Below are positions 32,772 to 45,750 of a stretch of DNA of 64,000 nucleotides, piece after piece. The position numbers and the translations under genes were made by a program. This stretch comes from Odiellus spinosus (Eukaryota > Arthropoda > Arachnida > Opiliones > Phalangiidae): positions 5,463,372 through 5,527,371 of the forward strand of contig OY987225.1 in NCBI GenBank assembly GCA_963920705.1, written 5' to 3'. Position 1 is the first letter of the stretch; each line of letters starts with the position of its first letter. The notes under the pieces were generated by a model. It was given only the letters and a program-made list of their open reading frames with translations, made no database searches and had not been told where the DNA came from.

Positions 32772-33392
32772 ATTTAAAACTAAAGATATAAACTCTGAAT
32801 ATGTCTCAGTCTACTTCAAAAACTTGACATTTCTAACTGTATTTAATTATGCAACATACCCATTGACACAAGTTAATATTTCAAATATTTCTAAAAATAA
32901 ACTATAAAATGATTACCGTTTATTCATCACTTCACCCATCGGGTTTCAGGGTATTTTTTCATTGCTAATTCGTTTGTAATTCACTGATAATGACCTTATC
33001 GGATTCAGATAAAAGTTAAGCCTAAAACCCTAGTGTACCGTTTTTGAATATAAGCATTGGAAAATTCATATGCTGAATCTAGTGTTAAACCCCTGCGCGT
33101 CACTAGAAACGCAGGAAAATTAGAATGTATGGTCTTAATTTCAAATTGAAAGTGGACTTAATTGTCAACCGATCGAGGATAAAGTAGTAGATCTAAAGGT
33201 GAAGGTTCAATAATTAATAAATTTATTATAAGAAAGTTACGCGTATTTATAATTTTAAACTTTCCGTGTTAAAAACCCATATAATAAAGTCTGTTTTTGA
33301 ACCGAAGAACATTCTATGAAATCTTTAACAATAAAGTACCATAACTATACCTTTCTCTTTTTTTATACCTAACCTAATCTAACCCGAAACCA
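32772..33392. other. Non-coding region
   Basis: AT-rich; no ORF or repeat recognised. Confidence 0.4.
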
Positions 33393-33580
33393 TATCATAT
33401 AGAACAAGCCGCTTTCTCACATTTTTCTGGAAGAACAATTTTTCTTTCAATAATTTTCATTAATTGGATAAAATCTACTAAATTCTGATGTATATTATCT
33501 GTTTGATTAAAAATAGACTATTTTTCATTCGAGTTAACTTATTCGAAGATAAAGTAAAAAAGATAACTCGCAGACGACCG
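33393..33580 (+). repeat. Dispersed MITE-like repeat, copy 1
   Basis: Shares long near-identical stretches (GGAAGAACAATTTTTCTTTC, CATTCGAGTTAACT, GAAGATAAAGTAAAAAAGAT) with 41093-41290, and in inverted form with 41690-41850. Part of it also matches 34970-35080. Non-coding. Confidence 0.75.
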
Positions 33581-33732
33581 AGATTTAAAAATTTGTATCG
33601 GACATCACGTCGCGACGTCTGGTGGGTAAGAGACGAAGTTTTTTGGATTCGATGACGTATTTCGTCTTCTTGTAGGACGCCGACGCCGCAGTGAATAAAG
33701 TACCTAGACCCCACTAGGGTTGGGTCTCGCTA

Positions 33733-34043
33733 AAAAGTAGCTCCCGTTCGCCCGACTCTTAAAGAAGGTTACGCATGTTGTAGTGAAAGTTTCCCGCCAA
33801 AAAAAACTCATACTCATACTCATATTTTTTAAAGGGAGAATGCAACCTTACAACAAGTGATTTTTAATCGATTCCATATGGTTTCACCTAGGCATGCCAC
33901 CATGGATCGGCAAATCCTTCTGAAATTTTAAGCACTTGTTAATGGGGTTAAAAAACTGTAATATCCAGATTTTCACGTGAAACTAATAACTATTGAATTT
34001 TTGTAAAGGCTGTGAGTGAAACCCCACGATTTCAATATCGTCT
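33733..34043. repeat. Dispersed ~300-bp repeat, copy 1
   Basis: Matches 40533-40831 in the same orientation at well over 90% by eye, from AAAAAGTAGCTCCCG to GAAACCCCACGATTTCAAT. Non-coding, and its boundaries are sharp. Probably a non-autonomous element; no flanking duplication was found. Confidence 0.85.
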
Positions 34044-34949
34044 TTTTTTCAGCCCAGACAAACATAATAACAACTCGCTTTTTTTAGGGCTATTCTCGTG
34101 AAATTTTCCACATAAATGCTTTAAAAAACGAGGAATCTGACCGCTATCTCGAAAAATGTCTATCTCTTTCAAGTTATAAATAAATTAAAATTTAGCGGGG
34201 GGTCCCACACTATGACGAGTAGCTTCGAGTGGCGCAACTTTTTTTTTTAATTTTAACTTTTCTCAAGACCCCAAGGGTATATCTTTCATCTTAATTGTGT
34301 TTGGTTAAATTTTTTTGTTTCACATTTAACTGGTAGCCAAAAAACGAAATTTCAAATTTTGAGAATTTTTAAATTTACTTATTGCGATAAAGTTATTTAA
34401 AAATTCTAAATAGATGTTTTTTTAGGCTTTTTTGGCTTTTTACATATGGAATAACTAAAAAACACCCATGCGTCATCCTTGAAGTAACTTTACGAACAAA
34501 TATTAAACTAGAAATAAATATGAAATTTAATCGGAATTCACGGAGAAGTTTCCGTTGAAATTTGAAAAAGTTTTATTTGAAAAAAGAAGGTATTTGTCAT
34601 TTGAAATTTGGAAAAGTTTCATTTGAAATTTCCAACGTTTGCATCATACCATACGTGGTGTGGCTTTCCTTTGGGCTTAACCATCATGTATTTTTTAAGA
34701 CTGTTTAACCAATCACTAGCGTCTGCTTGTTTAAGAGCGGGAAGCTTCGATCTCTACGTTGGGGGGGTTAGTAAAATCTATATAAGGGGCGAGTTCACGA
34801 AAGATGGCTATTTCTCGTCAACTCAAACTAAAGTCACGAACAAGCTCAGTCAAACTTGAAAGAATATGCCAAGGTAAATCAAATCCAATCTATATTTATT
34901 TGCTCGTGAACTTGAGATATTCTACCTTTATACCCTCTTAGGCTTAGAC
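34044..34949. other. Non-coding region with a TATA-like site
   Basis: No recognised gene. TATATAAGG at 34778-34786 lies about 20 bases before an ATG (34804) opening a short frame into a GGTAAAT donor-like site. The spacing is too short for a normal 5' leader and no further exon was recognised, so no gene is called. Confidence 0.35.
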
Positions 34950-35262
34950 TAGAGCTCCGAACTTGTACAATTTTTATTAATTGGATGAAATCAACTAAAC
35001 TCTAGCTGATGTATATTATCTATTTGATTAAAAATAGTATATTTTTCATTCGAGTTAACTTATTCAGATATAAACCAAAAATGGCCTTATCTTCGATTAT
35101 GTAATCAGATACTTTATTTATGGATAAATTGTTAGTAAATAAAAAGACACACGGATAATATTATCCGTGTGGTTTTTTTATTTACCAAAAATTTATCCGT
35201 AAATAAAATGTCTGAAAATATAGGAATTAGAGAAGATAGTGGATATCCGATTCAGAGCTTTA
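34950..35262. mobile_element. MITE-like palindromic element
   Basis: Begins TAGAGCTCCGAA and ends near TTCAGAGCTTTA, an imperfect inverted terminus of the hAT-like TAGAGYTCGG type. An inner palindrome CACACGGATAATATTATCCG lies at its centre (about 35150-35175). The interior shares blocks with the repeats at 33393 and 41093. Confidence 0.6.
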
Positions 35263-35887
35263 GCCTAGGCAGTAGAATTTTAATCGGAAATTTAAAATTG
35301 CTTAATACATTGATAAATATAGATTAAAAATTGAATCAAGGTTAAAATTATAAATCTAATTTAATCCGACTAAGTCGAATCGACTAGGTCTAAATTATGA
35401 AATGGAAGTCATTCCTCTCTTGGATGTTGATGTAGTCGGATTAAATAGAGTTAAATATTTTTAATTACGATACTCTTAATGTACATAATATTATAGTTAA
35501 AAATATAATTAATATTAATAAAAATACAGGGAAACATTTTCGTTTAAAAATTTCCCAGGAAACGCGAATCAAAAAAGGCCCTTTATCGAAGGGGTGAAAA
35601 TCTCCATAGAGGTTGAAGGGAGAATGCAACCTAACAACAAGTTAATCTTTTTCCATCGATCCCTTATTTTTAAAATAGTCCTAATCCAATAGTGAAAACA
35701 TTTAGGAACAAATTATCTACCACTCGAAGAAGAACTCTTCTTTGTATCGGGGTTGGAGGGGGGAGGGTTATTAGTGTAAATATCTTACTTAGAACGTTAT
35801 CGTACTTAAACAAAAAGTAGCTAACTTTATTTTTGCGCAATTGCGCGACATTTAAATAGGATCCAAAGAAGGTCAAAAACAAGGAGT

Positions 35888-36247
35888 GTGGCCACGTGGA
35901 CTAACGGCGAGAAATCGTACGTGAGTGCCGCCAGATGGCCACGTGGCCAAGTGACGGGGAGGGTAGGAGAGCCTACACCTGGGGTCTTCCTCCAAGGAAC
36001 CGTAATCACCGGAACTGCCACCTCGCCCGTCACCTCGACCGCAACTAACACCGCCACCGCGAACGGCACTGCCAGTGAAACCGCCCCACCACCAAACGAG
36101 GCCACCCCTCCGGCATCAACCTCCGCCAATCCATATACCTCTCCGGCGTCGTCGTTGTACAGTCTTAACATAATGGATTTCTCCAATTTTACGATGGAAG
36201 GGGTCATCGACGACGACGGAGAGGACTATTTAAATTTCGATTTATGA
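35888..36247 (+). CDS. Unrecognised Thr/Ala/Pro-rich ORF with acidic C-terminus
   Basis: 119 codons ending TGA 36247. It stands out from its AT-rich surroundings by higher GC. The N-terminal part is basic (GEKSYVSAARWPRGQVTGR), the middle is a Thr/Ala/Pro-rich low-complexity stretch (about residues 38-85), and the end is acidic and hydrophobic (NFTMEGVIDDDGEDYLNF), like a short activation-type motif. No domain identified. The composition change supports coding or a transferred fragment. An antisense frame of 126 codons overlaps it and is taken as a shadow. Confidence 0.35.
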   Translation: MATWTNGEKSYVSAARWPRGQVTGRVGEPTPGVFLQGTVITGTATSPVTSTATNTATANGTASETAPPPNEATPPASTSANPYTSPASSLYSLNIMDFSNFTMEGVIDDDGEDYLNFDL

Positions 36248-38264
36248 ATAAAAATAATATAATTATTTAACATTTTTTGACTACCAATTTTTGAAAAAAA
36301 TCATACAATTTCTCGATAAATATCTGGGCTTTTCTTTTTTCTAAAAACTGATTTTATTCTTCGATATAGCGAAATGATTACATTTAAATACCTGAATTGA
36401 GTAGCTTTTGATTTTAACAATTCCAACTCCAAACTTCTTCATCATTTAATGTCAGATTTTTTTAAAATAGGGTTTATCTAGATTTTTGTATAGGATTGAT
36501 ATAATTTCGAAAAGTATTGTAACTGTTTAGGTTTTAACTCCCAAGATTAATTCCCTTTTTTGGGAAGCCTAACAAATCGATTTCTAGATTTACATGACTT
36601 AACACCAAAGCCCATTCATCTTCGGAAATCGGAAATAATTTATCAGATTAATAGTTGCAGGACAATTCCCGTATTTATTTTGTTAAAACGAGTTTACTTA
36701 AGATTTTTTTATTCAAAAGCTCTTTAACTAATATAAACTTGCAATTAAAATAGCCTCACCCTTCTTGGTTCCGTAGTCGACTTAGCTCTGAGTGAACCAA
36801 TCATAATTTTTATGACGACTTTGGTTAAAAGATTTGAGGGTCGCCATTTTTCTATCTAATAGAATGCTTAGCATAAGTAGTATTAACATAAGAACCATGA
36901 ATACAATTATAAATTTATCGATCGAGTAAGTTTAATTAAGTTTTCCGAATGAAGACCTTCATCGATACGTATTTGAAAACGATAAAAGTCCAAAGCGTCG
37001 AACTCTTTGAATTTGAATCATTGATTTAAATTATTGTGGAAGAAATAGCTTGACGGAAGGTTCAGCGAGCGAGGAAAAGAAGGTAAGAAATTAAAAAGCC
37101 ATTTAATAGGACTAATACTAATAAATGAGTTTATAGAGAAAAGAAATAGCAAAGGAAAGTAAAGAAATGCAATGTTTACAAACAAAATACAAATAATTTT
37201 ATATTCGAACAATTCCCGCTTCGTTTCATCTCTACCATAAGTTTATAACTTATCTTCTATAACTATGACCCTTCTATTGTTTTCATGGATTTTTCTTAAT
37301 GAGACCTTGTCGTAAGATCGTCCACAGAATATGGACCGCCAAATCGAGCGAAAACCCAGCCAAAAATAATTATTCTTCGTGTTGATTTTTATTGGCTACT
37401 TTGAGGTGACGTATGGTCTTTACGTTTTTCAGGCCAGGCAATAGAATCATTTTGCATATTAATGAGGGTCTCAGCCACTTCCCAGAGTGATCTACTTTTT
37501 TAGAAATTTGATAGTAAATGTAAAGGCGGTTTCCCGATAGCTTCTCTCGTCTCGAGTTCAGCATAATTAAATTTGAAAATATTAAAACGTGAATAACAAG
37601 CGATCACGATCATAAATATGCACATGATAATTATTACGCGTTAGTTCCCAAGAGACGTCTTAAACCAAAAAAGTTTCATCTTATACGGTCTTCAGCGACT
37701 GTTCAATTTCGCAAAGGCTTAAAAAGATAGATTTAGCTCGCCAATCGAGGAAAATTAGGATAGATCTAGTGATTTCCAGGTATATTTAAGTATAACTTTA
37801 TAATGGTTATAAAATTAAAATTTTGAATAAATAATAGTAAAACATGAAGAATTAAAGTGCTCAAATCCAAAAAAATCGTAGACTAAAACCATCAAACTTT
37901 CAATATTCATCGGCTAAGCGGAGATTTATCTAGAGGCTCTAGCCGCTCTAGAACCTCTCCCCGGAGCGGTACTTTAGTCATTAGTTGGCGGCCGCCAAAC
38001 AAAATAAAATTTCAAACTAACTAGGGATAGACCATGCCTTTTTCTTCTTCCTCGCCTAGAGCAAAAACTACTAAACCGATTTGCCTGAAATTTTGTATAT
38101 AAGATCATTTTGGGCTTCCATTGTGGCATTCCAAAGGAGAAATTTCCATAACAAAGAGCTCTCGAGTTATTCACCAAAAAAGTAGAAATGGATTATCTTA
38201 AGGGGTGGCATTTAAAGGGCGAATGAAATACAACAAGTTATTAATTGGCGAACATACCCCAATT
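36248..38264. other. Non-coding region
   Basis: About 2 kb of AT-rich sequence with only short ORFs lacking recognisable features. Confidence 0.45.
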
Positions 38265-38443
38265 TAGAGATCGGGGTTTGGACAAGATAATCCACAATTA
38301 TCAGTTAATCAGTTAATCATAAAAAAATAATCGGAAAATTATTCGCGATTACATTGGATTTAGCATAGACTTTTTTCGAAAATTTTCAAATTATAAATAA
38401 AGATAAAATAATCAGAAATTTCTTGTCCAAGCCCCGATCTCTA
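38265..38443. mobile_element. hAT-type MITE, second copy
   Basis: 179 bp with termini TAGAGATCGGGGTTTGGACA and its complement, flanked by CCCCAATT on both sides (38257-38264 and 38444-38451), a perfect 8-bp duplication. The TIR and the TTTGGACAAG block match the MITE at 19583-19770, so both belong to one family. Confidence 0.93.
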
Positions 38444-38451
38444 CCCCAATT

Positions 38452-40380
38452 GACGAATTCGATATTTTCCATACTCTTAAACTTCCAGGGGCTACGGCCT
38501 TTGGGTTACAATTATATTGGCTTAGAAATAACGGGCGGGAAAAAATAAGTAAGTTTTTTTTTCAGATTTTTTAATCTCGGGTAACGTAAAAGATTGTTTG
38601 AGGAGAGGGTGATTCAAAAAGCAAGCTATATCGAAAGAAAAAGATCCTTTCGTCGTTAGTTTCAAATATTAGCTTTTTCGTTTGAAAGAAATTTTGAACG
38701 GATTTTTTCTTGAGGAATCGTTTGTTACACAAATGATTCTGAAAAGAAATATTCGTGGTACTGGAACTAGAAACCTCCCATGAGAGACTGAGGGCATAGC
38801 GTACAAGGGAGGTGTAATCTCTCGTGCATTTCCCGTGTATACCGGAGAACACTTTTGCTTCGAGAGAACTCAGCGTGGTATATATTAGACGAAACAATTG
38901 TAACCAAATTAGCGTGGTATAGAGCGCACGAAACCATTCCAACTAAACTAGGTTAAATGTTTATGAAAAACATATATTTGGTGCTAAATTTTGACCGACA
39001 GCGTTGCGTCCCCTTATTATAAATGGAAATTTGAAATATCAATATTATTAATTTTTTTAGGTTTTATACGCTAGACACGAATTCAAAGAATGTAAATACA
39101 AATATTGATGTTACCGTAGGGATTTGTGAATTGATAAAAGTGATGGTAATCGTGTTTATCTTAAATCGTGTTTAGCGTAAAACAAAAATCAAAGTAGAGG
39201 ACTGCAAAGGCTTTGGGAGAACTCCACTCCCTCAGAAAGCCAAGGGACTCCCTCATTTTTGGGTGGAGTTGGTTTAAATAAAAAAATTGGCTTTGGGTGG
39301 CTTTGGGAATATTGTCTCTGAAATGAACGGGAGTCGGGAGGGAGTGGGAATTTTATTATATTTAATTCTGGAAATGGGGTGGGAATGGGTTATTGCTGGA
39401 TTTAGTTGGAGTTTTGTTGGCGTTGGCATTATAATTTCAAAATGGAGTTGGTGGTATTGGAAGCGAGCTTTTGGGTCCCGATTCCCGGGCTAGTGGGGCC
39501 CTCTATTATTCTACATTGAAAAAATAAAAAAAACAACTTCAATCAATGCATTTGGAAACCAAAACTAAAACATAACTTTCGAATTGAGATTAAGCTTATC
39601 TCTTTCGATTAGAGGCTTTTAAAATTTGAACCTTAAGTTTAAAAACAATTTGGTCAAAGATACAATAAGAGTTTAACAATTCCGATTTTTTTTTGTTATG
39701 GGTACCAATTTTTGAGGGCCTATAACTTTGAAACGGTGCACTTTAGGACAATGGTCCTTAGGACGTTTTTTATTCAATTTGTCCCAAACAACACCCCACT
39801 TAATTTGTGATAGACTTTTCAGAAACACCCTCTATACGATGTTTCATGGTCTAAACGACGCCTATTTGGTCGGATACCTTTTCGTCAATCCAAACACGCT
39901 AACACAGACAATCCATTCTTTTTCATAGCAGACGACAGTCACGTGGGAGGTCGCCTCGTGGAAAGAGCGCGAAACTCCGCGGTCGAAGCATCGGCTGCCA
40001 GCGGTTTTATAAGCCTCTGTGTTCTAATTGTGTAGTCTTTAGTTTTCAGTGATATTCAGAGTTGGAAGAAAGGCTCAATATATTTTTTAGATCGTCAAAA
40101 AACATTTATTATTTATCATGTTTTTGTAATAAGCCTAACAACCCTATTCCTACTTCTTTATGTACAAGAGTTCAATTAGATATCTGATATGTTGATCTAT
40201 CTAAAGCCTTCGACATAAAACTTCTTTTTCTCGTAGGTTGTAGGCTCGTAGCAAACGTATTTTCTTAGGTAGACTACCTTGGGCTGTTTAAACAACCCCC
40301 TTTCCTTTTTTTATTTTATGATTTAATTTATTATACTTCTTTCTAACTTTTATTTCGTCCCATCCCATAGTATAAACTTG
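38452..40380. other. Non-coding region
   Basis: No gene recognised. 39200-39480 is a low-complexity stretch of TTTGGG/GGAGT-type words. Confidence 0.4.
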
Positions 40381-40532
40381 ACGACTAAAAAAGCCGTTAT
40401 CTCACATCTTTTCTGGATGAACAATTTTTCTTTCAATATACTTTTTAGGGTTAGGTCAGAGGTCAAAGAGTGTAGCTCCGTTACCCGAGCAAAAGCCCTG
40501 TGGCTCGTAATATTCTGATTGGATCAAAAATA

Positions 40533-40831
40533 AAAAAGTAGCTCCCGCTCCCCCTACTCTTAAAGAAGGTCACGCATGTTGTAGTGAAAATTTCCCGCCA
40601 AAAAAAAACTCACACTCATATTTTTTAAAGGGAGAATGCAATCTTATAACAAGTGATTTTTAATCGATTCCATATGGTTTCACCTAGGCATGCCACCATG
40701 GATCGGCAAATCCTTCTGAAATTTTACGCACTTGTTAGTGGGGTTAAAAAACTGTAATATCCGGATTTTCACGAGAAAGTAATAACTATTGAATTTTTGT
40801 AAAGGCTCTGAGTGAAACCCCACGATTTCAA
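40533..40831. repeat. Dispersed ~300-bp repeat, copy 2
   Basis: Direct copy of 33733-34043; see that entry. The two copies differ by scattered substitutions and by one CATACT-type unit. Confidence 0.85.
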
Positions 40832-41092
40832 TTAGGGATAAACACAGCTGTGTTTATCCCCTTTGTCTAACCTCGTAATATTCTGATTCGATCAAAAATA
40901 AACAAGATGGTCAAGCCCATAGGAATAGCTAGACCCATGACATTGTAAAAGAGGCTGAAAAGAACCATGCTATAGCAGGGGCGTGTTATGTATGCATAAA
41001 CGCTCTTTGAATAATTTGAATGGCGTTTCGAGATTCCTTTTAAACACGAGCCTTGTTTTTCAAATCATGTTTTTTTTTTCGTCCCATAGTAT

Positions 41093-41290
41093 AACAAGCC
41101 GCTTTCTCACATCTTTTCTGGAAGAACAATTTTTCTTTCAATAATTTTCATTAATTGGATAAAATCTACTAAATTATGATGTATAGTATCTGTTTGATTA
41201 AAAATAGACTATTTTTCATTCGAGTTAACTCATTCGAAGATAAAGTAAAAAAGATAATTCATATCCGTTTTACCCGAAAATGGCCTTATC
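41093..41290 (+). repeat. Dispersed MITE-like repeat, copy 2
   Basis: Near-identical to 33393-33580 and continuing further (CCGAAAATGGCCTTATCTTA). It abuts the long palindromic element that starts at 41296. Confidence 0.75.
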
Positions 41291-41295
41291 TTATA

Positions 41296-42974
41296 TAGAG
41301 CTCGGAATCGGATATTCATTATCTTCTGTTATACGTATATTTTCAGATATTTTATTGTTCCGATAAATTGTTTGTAACTAAAAAATGAAATTTGTATATT
41401 CGTATAATTGTTAAATGGATAAGGTTTACCCGATGATAAGCCTTCGCCGCTTTATTTATCTACAAATTACTCGTTTTCAAACGTATAACAATGGATAAGA
41501 AAAACCACCTTTCCAGAATCAGTCTAAAATATAAGAAAAATATTTCAAATTGACTTTTAATTTGAAAAACATGCGTAAAACAAAGAAACTAATATTTTAA
41601 ATCATATTTTATTTATTATTTTTCACGAAAATTGATTTTTAAATATTTTATCCGAACGTATAACACGGATAATATTCTAAGATAAGGCCATTTTCGGATA
41701 AAAACGGCTATGGATTATCTTTTTTACTTTATCTTCGAATAAGTTAACTCTAATGAAAAATAGTCTATTTTTAATCAAACAAATAATATACATTAGAATT
41801 TAGTAGATTTTATCCAATTAACATAAATTATACAAATTCCGAACTCTAATCTTAGAATATTATCCGTGTTATACGTTCGGATAAAAAATTTAATGTGGTT
41901 TTCTTATCCATTGTTATACGTTTGAAAACGAGTAATTTGTTCGTAGATAAAGCGCCAAACGCTTATCTTCGGGTAAACCTTATCCATTTAACAATTATAC
42001 GAATATACAAAGAACAACAGCAACTCCCCATAAGAGTCTGGGTACACGTAATGTTCAAAAATCTTAGTCTCTTTTATGAAAAATACGTATTATATTATTA
42101 AAATAGGATAGTTGGGGGATAATTTAAACGTAAAATTCGAGCTCACAACTATAAATTTTAGGAATAACAACGAATGGAAGGTTTCTTCCATAATGTAAAG
42201 AATAGGAAGAATCTATGACTTTCGTGCCGGATATGAAAGCCTTCCCCCACACGAAAATAGTGAACGGGTATTATTTTATATTCATAATTATGTTAGGAAA
42301 ATATTGGAAAATAATTATTTTGTAACTGCCATGGGTATAGTGCTGGCGGCCAATTGAAATTCCTCTATTTTTGGTCTATACCGCCTCGAAATGGTCCCCA
42401 ACGCCTGTAAAAGTGTTCCACTTGTCAAGCATTCATGCTATACGGTTTGCTAGCTTCACAGGGTTTGTGCAAAGACTATATAGCTTACTTGAATAGTCTT
42501 TGGTGTATAAGAAATCCGAAAAATAAATAGAGAAATATACCAATTAGTAGATACTGGAGTAGTATCTTTAATTATTTTCCAATATTTTCCTAACATAATT
42601 ATGAATATGAAATAATACCCGTTCACTATTTTCGTGTGGGGGAAGGCTTTCATATCCGGCACGAAAGTTATAAATTCTTCCTATTCTTTACATTATGGAA
42701 GAAACCTTCCATTCGTTGTTATTCCTAAAATTTACAGTTGTGAGCTCGAATTTTACGTTTAAATTATCCCCCAACTACCCTATTTTAATAATATAATACG
42801 TATTTTTCATAAAAGAGACCAAGATTTTTAACATTACGTGTACCCAGACTCTTATAGGGAGTTGCAGTTGTTCTTTCATTTTAAAGTTACAAACAATTTA
42901 TCCGAATAATAAAATATCTGAAAATTTACGTTTAACAGAAGATAATGGATCGATCCGATTCCGAGAGCTCTCTA
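41296..42974. mobile_element. Long palindromic element with ~307-bp arms
   Basis: The termini TAGAGCTCGGAATCGG (41296) and its complement (ending 42974) are hAT-like. Outer arm pieces 41296-41390 and 42885-42974 match inverted. After an insertion (41391-42010) in the left arm, the main arms 42011-42317 and 42569-42876 are inverted copies at high identity around a ~251-bp loop. Direct copies of a ~30-bp sequence (TTAAACACGAGCCTTG) lie just outside at about 41038 and 42991. Transcription through it would give a long hairpin RNA. No transposase coding. Confidence 0.85.
41391..42010. mobile_element. Element nested in the left arm of the long palindrome
   Basis: Its ends 41393-41515 and 41897-42009 are inverted copies (GTATATTCGTATAATTGTTA and complement). 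It also contains, inverted (41690-41850), the repeat family seen at 33393 and 41093, ending CGAACTCTA. This is a second layer of nesting. Confidence 0.7.
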
Positions 42975-43012
42975 TTCGAGATTCCTATTAAACACGAGCC
43001 TTGTTTTTAAAA

Positions 43013-43270
43013 TCATGTTTTTCAAATCATGATTTAAAATCATGTGTTTTTCAAATCATGTGTTTTTCAAATCATTGTTTTTCAAATCATTGTTTTTCAA
43101 ATTGGTTACCAGTATACCCGGTTGTGAACGCCACATTTATATCTAATCTTTATTAGTTTTCACCTTGGATACCCGTCTGAACGCAGCTTTACATCTAATC
43201 TTTAATAAGTCATTTTACCTTGGACACCCTTGAAAACGCGCCTTATATCTAATATTTATTAAGCCTAAAC
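43013..43270. repeat. Two short tandem repeats
   Basis: 43013-43100 holds about five copies of an 18-base unit around TGTTTTTCAAATCAT. 43107-43270 holds three diverged copies of a ~60-base unit with TATATCTAATCTTTATTA. Non-coding. Confidence 0.75.
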
Positions 43271-43564
43271 TAATAATTTAATTATTATTAAATAATGTTC
43301 GTTTTAATGGGATCTGCTGTATTGGCTTGTAAAAGCTTTATATTTTTGGCGGGAAAAATCTTGTTCTTTAGAAATAAGAGACCATCTTTCTTTCCCCAAA
43401 AAGAGGGAAGGACCTTTCTCACGCGAAATTGTCAATCAAAAATAAGGATCTTAAAAGACGGATCGGTGGTTGAACCCCCCCCCCCCCGAGTCACGAAGGG
43501 AGGCGAAACCTCGGGGTCCCTAAAACCTAGGTGGCCCATACCCGATGGGGGGAGATAGTTGGTC

Positions 43565-44310
43565 AGGTCACACGGTATTACATTTTGTAAGCGCTCGGCA
43601 GCTAAGGTGTGGTAGTTCGTTGGGGGCGTTACGTTAAAGATTCTTAAACCCTTGCCGGGCAGTGGATGGTCGCTCGGGCCAGGGGGAAAGGGATGGAATT
43701 ATTTCGCGGGTTTTCTATACAAATTTTTAGGATAAATACGCCTAAAATTTTAACCAAGACCATCATTCGAGCCCCAGCTTTTTACTCAACCTTATCTTAC
43801 ACCTGACTTCAGACTTCAAAGAGATTCTCGAGAGAAAAAATGGCAGATCAACTTCCCGATTTAACGTAATTACAAATCATTGAGACTAGAAAATCTTGGT
43901 ACTTTAAGTTGGGATAGTTTTAGAAAATAACTTTGTTTAATTACGGATCATGTTTTAGAATTAACTTGGTTATTTTATATATATATATTATAGAATTAAC
44001 TTTGCCATATTTTAAAATTAACTTCGTTGTTTTGGTTATTTTTTAATAAACAACTTCGGGGTTATATTTAGAAATATAATATACTTTTAACAGATATTTA
44101 ACTTTGACGCTTTTAGTTATATTTCTGAATTAACTGTGGCGATTTCAGTCATATTTTAGAATTAACTTTGTTGTTTTGGTTATTTTTTTGGCGCTTGCAG
44201 TTATATTTCAGAATTAATTTTGGCGACTACACCCATATTTTAGAAATAACTTCAATTTCGGGTCGTTTTTAATAAACAACTTCAGGGTTGTCTTTAGAAG
44301 TATAATAGAC
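43565..44310 (+). repeat. Dispersed repeat, copy 1 (inverted relative to 60790-61330)
   Basis: Shares GGTGTGGTAGTTCGTTGGGG, CGCGGGTTTTCTATACAA and TACTTTAAGTTGG with the minus strand of 60790-61330. The right half consists of short diverged internal repeats (TTTTAGAATTAACTT type). It could be LTR or untranslated sequence of an unidentified element. Confidence 0.75.
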
Positions 44311-44556
44311 TTTTAGAAACTGATTACACGCTAGGCTAGGGATATAAAAACTATTTAAACGTGAAGTACTGAGCTTTTCAAACCTTCTATTTGGCAGATA
44401 TTACAATTTATTTTTTTATAGCGCGTTAAGATAGAATTGCGATATCAAAGCCGTAAGTAGTCCTAGCCCGACTAAACCTTCACTGGGGTCGTATCATTTT
44501 CCGTATATCGATTAAAATATCTTTTTGTTTGAAACATTCGAATAATATATATTAGT

Positions 44557-44655
44557 CGATTGCTGTTTAAATATATTATTACCTCGATTGCTGTTTAAAT
44601 CTATTATTACCTCGATTGCTGTTTAAATCTATTATTACCTCGATTGTTGTTTAAA
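44557..44655. repeat. 28-bp tandem repeat, four copies
   Basis: Unit CGATTGCTGTTTAAATCTAT plus TATTACCT starts at 44557, 44585, 44613 and 44641. A (TA)n run lies near 44770-44792. Confidence 0.9.
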
Positions 44656-44659
44656 TATA

Positions 44660-45750
44660 ATAAACGGGGAATATACTGACTAGTTTACTTATATTCTAAC
44701 ATTAATATCTTTTTATCTTCGCTTCGAAATTGTTAGAAAAGAGAATATTTAGCAAATAATTAAATAGTTCAGATATATATATATATATATTAGAAGGGCT
44801 AATCCAGTTTCTTAATGTTCGAAACGAATAACGTATTCGTGGTAAGTTTTGGGGTTTTTAATATTTACTGCGCTAAGTATCGTTGACGATATATTGTTCA
44901 CTTGAAAGCTGAGTAACAACATTAAAGTCTTACGCAAGATTTTCCACCCGGTGATTTAACCTCTCACGTAAACCAAAGAAAACATCACGCTGAATTAAAA
45001 ATCGTTCTTTAATTTTATACTTTTCGACATAATTGTACAGTTTTCCTCCACTTTTCTTTTTAGAATTTTGAACTAACTTATCTCTTGATTATTAAATATT
45101 CGATTTTCGGTGAGGGATAGTTCTGCCGCTCTCTTAAATTATTTTCGAATAAAAGTAGTCCCATAGCGGCCGAACGAAATGTTAGACCCGATACCGGATG
45201 AAAGTGGTCGCGTTCGACTACTGACATGTCAACGATGTAGTTGGAACGATGGTTTTATCACGATTCTTCGACATTGTAAATATTTAGCGAAAGTTTTCTC
45301 GACACCCATCACCTTACCCATCGGCGTTATTCGATCGATTATTACTCGAAATTCCCGTAACGGTTTTTAACCATGTCACGATATTATTGGATTGATCTTT
45401 ATCGTACCGTATTATTGGGAGATCTGCAAATTCAAACCTTTAAACCATATTTTTAACTGCTGTGATAGTTTCATTCGTCTAAAAAAATTGGATGGGAATA
45501 AAAATGACTAAACAGTCGGGTCCGCCTCGTTGTCATAGTTCAATTCCGCGTGACAATATTCGCCCATATCTACGATGAGGTACAAAATCGACTTAATCGT
45601 CGCAATTACCAAATAAATTGGTTTTAACCGATCAATATTCCTTCGAAATGCGGTGATATTATAGACTCATGGGGTATATTTAGAATAAAAACACGAGACG
45701 AGTCAGGAGACCTTAATCGATAAAAAATTAGCGACTAACCGTTTACCCAC
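44660..45750. other. Non-coding region before the satellite
   Basis: No supported gene; the short ORF at 45179-45370 has no recognisable feature. Confidence 0.4.

Noticed and set aside
34778-34940. TATA-like box followed by a short ATG frame and donor-like site
   Set aside because: Only ~20 bases separate TATA and ATG, and no downstream exon was found.
35827-36207. 126-codon minus ORF rich in Val/Ala
   Set aside because: Antisense of the Thr/Ala-rich plus ORF; no recognisable feature.
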